Shown piece by piece: positions 1 to 4,086 of a DNA stretch of 9,981 nucleotides; within the stretch, counting starts at the first letter, position 1, and each line of letters begins with the position of its first letter. The stretch is from assembly GCA_018303895.1 (NCBI GenBank), contig JAGVXJ010000013.1:1-9981 (forward strand), in the 5' to 3' direction. Origin of the DNA: Candidatus Pacearchaeota archaeon. Its GTDB lineage: Archaea; Nanobdellota; Nanobdellia; Pacearchaeales; GW2011-AR1. Under the pieces are notes generated by a model that did not search any database, was not told the origin of the DNA, and saw nothing but the letters and a program-made list of their open reading frames with translations. The translations under genes were made by a program, and so were the position numbers.

Positions 1-240
1 AAATACGGCCTCCAAAGAAAAGACTTAGATACTATGAAAGAACTATTTAACATAACCAAAATGCACGAAAGCAGTGCAATGGAAATCATGAACAAAAATC
101 GGGTAGTAATACTTTCAAAAGAGCTTAAACATGAAACAATAACTCCCGAAAACACAAAAAAATTCATTGAACTTTCAAAAACCCTCTTTAAGAAGATAAA
201 AGAAGTAATAATTCAGGAAAAAAGAGAGCGAAACCTCTAG
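1..240 (+). CDS. Unrecognised protein, C-terminal 79 residues (5' end outside window)
   Basis: The reading frame is open from the first base, so this is the 3' end of a gene that begins before the window. The internal ATG at 34 is probably not the true start. The visible part is hydrophilic and almost certainly all helical, with a central MHESSAMEIMNKNRVVI segment and a lysine/glutamate-rich C-terminal helix. I do not recognise the family. A HEPN-like or other small helical-bundle protein is possible but not shown. It ends at a TAG, and the next gene has its own TATA box about 20 bp downstream, so the two are probably separate transcription units. Confidence 0.6.
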   Translation, partial: KYGLQRKDLDTMKELFNITKMHESSAMEIMNKNRVVILSKELKHETITPENTKKFIELSKTLFKKIKEVIIQEKRERNL

Positions 241-260
241 AGAAGAGTAAAAAGAAAAGG

Positions 261-269
261 TATAAAAAG
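261..269 (+). promoter_or_regulatory. TATA box for the 308-1526 operon
   Basis: TATAAAAAG preceded by a purine-rich AAAGG that could act as BRE. Its centre is about 26 bp upstream of position 291, which would give a short leader of about 17 nt before the ATG at 308. Confidence 0.55.
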
Positions 270-292
270 AATGGATAATTAGCTAATCCCAC

Positions 293-298
293 GAGGGG
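293..298 (+). promoter_or_regulatory. Possible ribosome binding site, GAGGGG
   Basis: GAGGGG lies 9 nt before the ATG at 308 and matches GAGG of the archaeal anti-SD complement. It is also the 3' arm of a short ATCCC/GGGGT hairpin (loop ACGA), so base pairing could mask it. It is one of only three SD-like sites in the window. Confidence 0.4.
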
Positions 299-307
299 TT
301 TTTATAC

Positions 308-748
308 ATGGAAGAAATTATACAAGAAAAAATTAGCGCGGACCATCTTTTGTACGTAAGTCTGAAATATACCAAAACTTGCGACGTAATTCTAAATCTT
401 TTGATAAGGTGGAGAAAGATGATTGACACCGCGATAGACGAAATATTAATTTATGCGAAAAAGAAAAAGAAAATTTCCACAATTCCGGCAAATCCGTTTG
501 GCAAAATTGAACTTGTCCAAAAATTATTCAAAAAAGACAAACAGTTTTTAGATGTGATTGAATTTTATATTATGTTAAAAAAACTTGATGAATTAAGAAA
601 AGAAAGAATAGGTGAATTCAGAAAAAATGTAAATCTTAAAATTATGTACAAGGGACAAGAAATCAATGTAAATCTAGAACAATTAAAAATTTACGCAGAC
701 CAAATAGAAAAATTTATATCTTCAACAAGAAATTTTCTATCATCTTAA
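308..748 (+). CDS. Unrecognised helical protein co-transcribed with MinD (146 aa)
   Basis: I do not recognise a named family. The protein is soluble and predicted mostly helical. Residues 1-50 form a hydrophobic-patterned helical region (ADHLLYVSLKYTKTCDVILNL then RWRKMID), followed by a KKKKK stretch at 51-55. The C-terminal third has a possible beta hairpin (NVNLKIMYKGQEINVNLEQL, 107-126) and a last helix. No signal peptide or membrane segment is visible. The stop codon is one base before the MinD ATG, so the two are almost certainly translated from one mRNA and may act together. A role as a MinD partner or cargo is inferred from position only. The start is supported by a TATA box and GAGGGG site upstream. 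Confidence 0.8.
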   Translation: MEEIIQEKISADHLLYVSLKYTKTCDVILNLLIRWRKMIDTAIDEILIYAKKKKKISTIPANPFGKIELVQKLFKKDKQFLDVIEFYIMLKKLDELRKERIGEFRKNVNLKIMYKGQEINVNLEQLKIYADQIEKFISSTRNFLSS

Positions 749-749
749 A

Positions 750-1526
750 ATGAAAAAAATAATTGTTATCACCTCTGGAAAAGGCGGGGTGGGAAAAACC
801 ACCACAGCAGTTAATCTTGGTGCAGCAATAAATTATTTTGGGAAAGAAGTGTTAATTGTCGACGGAAATTTAACCACACCAAATGTCGGTTTGCATTTAG
901 GTTCTCCAGAAGTTCCTATCAACTTAAATCATGTTCTTTCAGACAAAGCCGAAGTTTTTGAAGCAGTTTACGAGCATGAATCCGGAATGAAAATTTTGCC
1001 ATCATCATTATCAATAAAAGAATTGGATAAAATAAAACCAGAACGACTTAAAGATTTCAAAAAAGATTTCCTGAATGTTTCTGACTGGGTTATCGTCGAT
1101 AGTGCGGCTGGACTTGGACACGAAACAAGGTCAACAATGGAATTAGCAGATGAATTAATTATAGTAACTAATCCGGAAATCCCCGCAATAACCGACGCAT
1201 TAAAAACAATTAAATTAGCGCAAAAAATGAAAAAACCAGTAATTGGAGTAATCGTAACAAGAGTAAGAAAAGATGATGTTGAAATGAGTTCAGAAATGGT
1301 AAGAGACATGCTTGAAGTTCCGATTCTTGGAATGATTCCAGAAGATATCGTCGTCAAAGAATCACTGAATCAAAAAAACCCCGTCGTACATACCCATCCG
1401 AAAAGCAAACCTGCAAGAGCTTACAAAGAAATCGCAGCACAACTTTTGAATGTAGATTATAACTCAAAAAAAGATAAAGAAAGTTTGTTTGAAAGAATAT
1501 TTAAAAAATTCGGAATAAAAAAATAA
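750..1526 (+). CDS. minD: MinD/ParA-family P-loop ATPase (258 aa)
   Basis: This is a deviant Walker A ATPase of the MinD/ParA class, which dimerises on ATP and positions partners on membranes. Visible motifs are the deviant Walker A GKGGVGKTT at 10-18 (signature Lys11, Lys16), the switch I region DGNLTTPN at 38-45, Walker B DWVIVDSAAG at 112-121 with Asp117, and the NPEIPAITDA segment at 141-150. The last 15 residues (ESLFERIFKKFGIKK, 244-258) form a short amphipathic helix like the MinD membrane-targeting sequence, so reversible membrane binding is likely. Position 40, usually the catalytic Asp in MinD (DxD), is Asn here. The ATG is one base after the previous stop, implying coupled translation. 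Archaea hold many MinD paralogues with unclear roles, so cell-division function should not be assumed. No MinC or MinE is in the window. Confidence 0.92.
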   Translation: MKKIIVITSGKGGVGKTTTAVNLGAAINYFGKEVLIVDGNLTTPNVGLHLGSPEVPINLNHVLSDKAEVFEAVYEHESGMKILPSSLSIKELDKIKPERLKDFKKDFLNVSDWVIVDSAAGLGHETRSTMELADELIIVTNPEIPAITDALKTIKLAQKMKKPVIGVIVTRVRKDDVEMSSEMVRDMLEVPILGMIPEDIVVKESLNQKNPVVHTHPKSKPARAYKEIAAQLLNVDYNSKKDKESLFERIFKKFGIKK

Positions 1527-1547
1527 AAAAATAAAAAAATAAAAAAA
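1516..1547. repeat. Tandem repeat (TAAAAAAA)x4 spanning the minD stop
   Basis: T occurs exactly every 8 bp (1516, 1524, 1532, 1540, 1548), separated by seven A. The first copy falls in the last minD codons and the second supplies the stop TAA. Because the period is not a multiple of three, TAA stops occur in all three plus frames within the array. Confidence 0.95.
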
Positions 1548-1555
1548 TTTATTTT
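1517..1555. terminator. Bidirectional A/T terminator between convergent genes
   Basis: Read on the minus strand, the array is four runs of T7 directly after the stop of the 1554-1958 gene, a strong archaeal oligo-U terminator. Read on the plus strand, TTTATTTTA at 1548-1556 follows minD and is a weaker terminator that runs into the convergent gene. No GC-rich hairpin is present. Confidence 0.65.
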
Positions 1556-1958
1556 ATCTACAGGGTTTTAAACTATAGTAAATAGATGCCTTTTTATCAA
1601 CCTTGTTTATTGGCTTCATACAAAGATAATAACTTCCATTTATCCATTCAGGAGTTCTATCTGTGGTGTCTATTATCATGAATGTAGATTCTAAATGAGT
1701 AACAACTTCCTTGTCTACCATTATGCCTGCAGCTTTGAGAAAAGTGGTTTCCATACTATGAGCACCCAAATATGTTGCCGCTTCGATTTTTCCAACTTCA
1801 CAATTTGCATCAGCATTACATGAATTAGCATTTATCGTTCTCGGACCAAAAACTGCCTCACCAGTTACGCCACCTTTCAAAACAACGACTAGAGCAACGA
1901 CGGCAATTACTAAAGCCAAAACTGCCACCCAAGCAATCCACTGATTTTTTTCAACCAT
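1554..1958 (-). CDS. Small membrane-anchored extracellular protein with TGEA motif (134 aa)
   Basis: Residues 8-28 form one strongly hydrophobic helix after a short N-terminus, which fits a signal anchor or uncleaved signal. It is followed by LKGGVTGEAVFG, a TGxA-type motif that I recall after the first membrane helix of many DPANN secreted proteins. The remainder (about 95 residues) should lie outside the cell. It has four cysteines (C47, C53, C113, C133) able to form two disulfides and one N-glycosylation sequon (N107-G-S). Its fold and function are not recognised. It has the strongest ribosome binding site of the window, suggesting high expression, perhaps as an abundant envelope protein. 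The gene converges on minD and diverges from the winged-helix gene at 2102. Confidence 0.75.
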   Translation of the reverse strand: MVEKNQWIAWVAVLALVIAVVALVVVLKGGVTGEAVFGPRTINANSCNADANCEVGKIEAATYLGAHSMETTFLKAAGIMVDKEVVTHLESTFMIIDTTDRTPEWINGSYYLCMKPINKVDKKASIYYSLKPCR

Positions 1959-1964
1959 TTTTTT

Positions 1965-1975
1965 TCACCTCCTTT
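1965..1975 (-). promoter_or_regulatory. Near-perfect Shine-Dalgarno site, AAAGGAGGTGA
   Basis: On the minus strand AAAGGAGGTGA lies 6 nt before the ATG at 1958 and is complementary to the usual 16S rRNA 3' end over 11 bases. It fixes the start codon of the 134-aa envelope protein and contrasts with the leaderless starts of most neighbours. Confidence 0.9.
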
Positions 1976-1992
1976 GTAATTTTATCAATTCT

Positions 1993-2005
1993 AGAGGAAA
2001 CCTCT
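1993..2005. repeat. Small hairpin AGAGG-AAA-CCTCT in the leader/promoter region
   Basis: A perfect 5-bp inverted repeat with a 3-nt loop, 18 bp upstream of the Shine-Dalgarno site of the minus-strand envelope gene. If the TATA-like TTTATTAAT (2030-2038, minus) is used, it would lie at the 5' end of the leader and could stabilise the mRNA. It could also be an operator half or chance. Confidence 0.35.
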
Positions 2006-2029
2006 TAAAAAAGAATAAGAATTTGTGAT

Positions 2030-2038
2030 TAATAAAGA
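2030..2038 (-). promoter_or_regulatory. Candidate TATA box for the 134-aa envelope gene
   Basis: TTTATTAAT on the minus strand would place the transcript start near 2008 and give a leader of about 50 nt carrying the hairpin and the Shine-Dalgarno site. It is a weaker match than the other TATA boxes here. Confidence 0.35.
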
Positions 2039-2072
2039 TTGTGGTATTTTTGTTGGATTAATGTTGGATTTT

Positions 2073-2083
2073 CTTTTAATAAT
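2073..2083 (+). promoter_or_regulatory. TATA box for the winged-helix gene
   Basis: CTTTTAATAAT is centred about 25 bp before the ATG at 2102. This fits a leaderless transcript and supports starting at 2102 rather than at the upstream ATG at 2039. Confidence 0.55.
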
Positions 2084-2101
2084 CGTTTGTATTTTGTAGA
2101 T

Positions 2102-2380
2102 ATGAACAAAAAAAACAATTGGGAAGACATTAGTTTTATATTAAGAGGCAAACACAGAAAAAGAATATTGAGATTATTGATTACTCCAAAAACCCCAACG
2201 CAGTTAAAAAACGAAACCAAATTACATTTCAATTCAGTAAGTAGAACTTTAATTGAATTAGAAAAAAAAGGATTTTTGAAATGTTTAAATCCAAAACAAA
2301 AATTAGTAAGATTTTATTTAATTACAGACAAAGGAAAAAATATTCTTAATCAAAAAATTTTAGAAGATAATAATTATTGA
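2102..2380 (+). CDS. Small winged-helix transcriptional regulator (92 aa)
   Basis: The protein looks like a single-domain archaeal winged-helix DNA-binding protein of the ArsR/MarR-like fold. The N-terminal segment DISFILRGKHRKRILRLL precedes a helix-turn-helix (TPTQLKNETKLHFNSVSRTL, about 32-51). The recognition helix leads into LEKKGFLKCLNP and a beta wing (KLVRFYLITDKGKNIL). No sensor domain or metal-binding cysteines are visible. An upstream in-frame ATG at 2039 would add 21 hydrophobic, aromatic residues unlike this family and lies upstream of the TATA box, so I start at 2102. The gene ends 2 bp from the convergent cysteine-rich gene. Its targets are unknown; the divergent envelope-protein gene is an obvious candidate, by position only. 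Confidence 0.8.
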   Translation: MNKKNNWEDISFILRGKHRKRILRLLITPKTPTQLKNETKLHFNSVSRTLIELEKKGFLKCLNPKQKLVRFYLITDKGKNILNQKILEDNNY

Positions 2381-2382
2381 AA

Positions 2383-3033
2383 TTAATTTCTTTCTCCTAA
2401 AATTAAATTTCCATATTCAATCGCTTTATCCATTGCATGAAACAAAGTTCGTTCGCCAATTTCAGGTATTCCACACTTAACCATTCTCATAGCTGAACAA
2501 AAATTTTGACCGTTTTTTCCAGCAAATAACAATAAACCTTCAAGTCTAGAACATAAATACCCCATACAAAGTGGCGATTTGAATAAAGAAAGTTTACATC
2601 CGTCGCTCGAAAGATATTTACAAAAATTTCCATGTCTATTTTCCCACCCCTTTCTTTTTGCCTCAATCTCTTGCATTATAATTAACCCAGCAATATCTGG
2701 TGTGCGATAAGAATCCCGCGAACAACATCCAATATGTTCTACTCCTTTTTGATATTGGACACATTTATCTTTGTCGGCACAAATTTTTCTCGTTCCTAGT
2801 CTAGTCAAAATTCCATCAAGTTGTTTTGTTCGCGACGCATAATTTAGCAAAAAAATAACTGGGCTATTTTTTTTGAATCCTCGAATTCCCAATTCTTGAA
2901 GAGGATATTCTTCTATTTTTTCCAGAATTAAATCATATACTTTTTCCGCATTTTTGCGAAATTTATTTTCCCATAATTCCCTTGCTTCTTTTCTTCGTTC
3001 TGCAACAATAAAAGCTGAATAAAAACCAGTCAT
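2383..3033 (-). CDS. YkgJ-like cysteine-rich putative metal- or Fe-S-binding protein (216 aa)
   Basis: Ten cysteines dominate the central part: C85, C91, C103-C104, C138, C146, C156, C161, C179 and C187. The spacing, with a GCC pair followed about 34 residues later by CKYLSSDGCKLSLFKSPLCMGYLC, resembles the YkgJ-type zinc/iron-chelating family (CC, then C-x-L-x-GC-x-L-x-P-x-C). The biochemical role of that family is poorly defined. The N-terminal 80 residues are helical and basic, and the C-terminal 25 are helical; these flanks are not recognised. There is no signal peptide, so the protein is probably cytosolic. The start is supported by a TATA box 26 bp upstream. It diverges from the small ASCH-like gene at 3130, sharing a 96-bp promoter region. 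The YkgJ assignment is by pattern only. Confidence 0.68.
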   Translation of the reverse strand: MTGFYSAFIVAERRKEARELWENKFRKNAEKVYDLILEKIEEYPLQELGIRGFKKNSPVIFLLNYASRTKQLDGILTRLGTRKICADKDKCVQYQKGVEHIGCCSRDSYRTPDIAGLIIMQEIEAKRKGWENRHGNFCKYLSSDGCKLSLFKSPLCMGYLCSRLEGLLLFAGKNGQNFCSAMRMVKCGIPEIGERTLFHAMDKAIEYGNLILGERN

Positions 3034-3054
3034 CTTTTATTTAGAAATTAAAAT

Positions 3055-3063
3055 GTTTAAAAA
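3055..3063 (-). promoter_or_regulatory. TATA box for the YkgJ-like gene
   Basis: TTTTTAAAC on the minus strand is centred 26 bp before the ATG at 3033, predicting a leaderless mRNA. Confidence 0.6.
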
Positions 3064-3098
3064 CTTTCCGAGTTCTCGATTAAAAAACATCAAACAAA

Positions 3099-3108
3099 TT
3101 TTTATAAA
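3099..3108 (+). promoter_or_regulatory. TATA box for the ASCH-like gene
   Basis: TTTTTATAAA is centred about 26 bp before the ATG at 3130, again predicting a leaderless mRNA. It forms a divergent promoter pair with the minus-strand TATA at 3055-3063. Confidence 0.65.
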
Positions 3109-3129
3109 CCCTAAAGTTTTCAGACTATT

Positions 3130-3441
3130 ATGAGACTAATTTACATCCCAGACAAAGAAATTGAGAAAGTAAAAAATCAGATAAGTGCTCATGAAAAAAT
3201 TCATGTAGTAATGATTTCTTCTGAATATGGAAAATACAAAAAAGGAGATTTTGTTAAAACGACATGGGGAGAAAAATTAGTAATCACCGACGTTAAACAA
3301 CCCAAAAGTTATGAAGATTTTGAAAAAGAATCAGTTCATTATCCTGAGTTTAAAGGAGAAAATTTTGAAGATTTGAAACTTGTTTACACACACAAAAAAG
3401 TCGAAATAGTTGAACTCAGAAATTATAGAGAAAAAAATTAA
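3130..3441 (+). CDS. Small protein, possibly ASCH/PUA-like (103 aa)
   Basis: The fold looks mixed alpha/beta. The segment YKKGDFVKTTWGEKLVITDVKQ (36-57) followed by a helix PKSYEDFEKE resembles the core of ASCH domains: a GD turn, a strand, WG, a strand, then a helix. ASCH domains are PUA-like small RNA- or nucleotide-binding modules. The match is short and I cannot confirm it. There are no cysteines and no membrane segment. The stop codon overlaps the stop of the convergent gene in a shared TTAA. The start is supported by the TATA box at 3099-3108. Confidence 0.6.
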   Translation: MRLIYIPDKEIEKVKNQISAHEKIHVVMISSEYGKYKKGDFVKTTWGEKLVITDVKQPKSYEDFEKESVHYPEFKGENFEDLKLVYTHKKVEIVELRNYREKN

Positions 3442-4037
3442 TAAACTGAAATCGAATTCAACTGACCTGTCGATGTGTCAAAAATATCAAATGGCTTAAC
3501 CCTTTTTTCAAGATTACTTTTTTCACCAGACATTTTAAACTTTTTATCAAGTGAGTAATCGATTTCTTTTTTATTTTTTCCAGAAAAGTAATCAACTATT
3601 TTATTATAAACATTCTTAACTAATTCCAATTTTTCTCCACTTGGATTTGATTTATCTTCCGAAAGCCCGACGCGGGAAACATTTTCAATAGGCATAGAAT
3701 TCAACTTTTCACGGCTGAACAAATATTTATTATTTCTTCTCTTAAGAATTTTCTCGCGTGCCAATTCATATCTGTCCTTTTCTTTTTCAGCAAGTTTGTC
3801 TTCTTCATCCCATCCAAGCTTTTCTTTTCTCACAGCATTTTGAGTATCCGCAAAAAAGACAGGCATAACACCAAAATTTTCCCATTTCCAATGTTCATAA
3901 GCATTAGTTCTTTCTGCTTTGTTTGAATATTTGTCTCCATCAAAAATTCTCGATTCATCAACTTTCTTTCCAGAGTACAAACTAGAAATTTTCTCTGCAA
4001 CCTTTTCTCCAATTTTCTTAAAAAATCCAAGTACCAT
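3438..4037 (-). CDS. Unrecognised charged protein with amphipathic N-terminal helix (199 aa)
   Basis: No family is recognised. Residues 1-22 (MVLGFFKKIGEKVAEKISSL) form an amphipathic basic helix that could attach the protein to the membrane. It is not a signal peptide, as it lacks a continuous hydrophobic core. A W/F-rich patch follows (YEHWKWENFGVMPVFFADTQ, 47-66), then a long charged, probably coiled or helical region (DEEDKLAEKEKDRYELAREK, 77-96) and a low-complexity lysine- and serine-rich C-terminus. There are no cysteines. The gene lies 49 bp downstream of metG on the same strand but has its own TATA box, so it need not be co-transcribed. Confidence 0.65.
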   Translation of the reverse strand: MVLGFFKKIGEKVAEKISSLYSGKKVDESRIFDGDKYSNKAERTNAYEHWKWENFGVMPVFFADTQNAVRKEKLGWDEEDKLAEKEKDRYELAREKILKRRNNKYLFSREKLNSMPIENVSRVGLSEDKSNPSGEKLELVKNVYNKIVDYFSGKNKKEIDYSLDKKFKMSGEKSNLEKRVKPFDIFDTSTGQLNSISVY

Positions 4038-4060
4038 CGAAGAAAAGCATAGAAGTGGGG

Positions 4061-4069
4061 TTTTTAAAA
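4061..4069 (-). promoter_or_regulatory. TATA box for the 199-aa gene
   Basis: TTTTAAAAA on the minus strand is centred about 27 bp before the ATG at 4037, predicting a leaderless mRNA separate from metG. Confidence 0.55.
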
Positions 4070-4086
4070 CTTATGAGACAGATGAT

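Noticed and set aside
968..1357. Minus-strand open frame inside minD (129 codons)
   Set aside because: It lies antisense to strongly conserved MinD motifs, and the translation has no recognisable features. It is a shadow of the real gene.
2029..2232. Minus-strand open frame opposite the winged-helix gene
   Set aside because: The product is cysteine/leucine-rich with no family signal, and the plus-strand frame codes for a clear winged helix.
3438..3441. Shared TTAA giving overlapping stop codons of convergent genes
   Set aside because: It is real but a common result of tight packing in AT-rich genomes, with no evidence of function.
3666..3676. CCCG-ACG-CGGG inverted repeat
   Set aside because: It is 4-bp arms inside a coding region with no promoter nearby, so it is probably chance.
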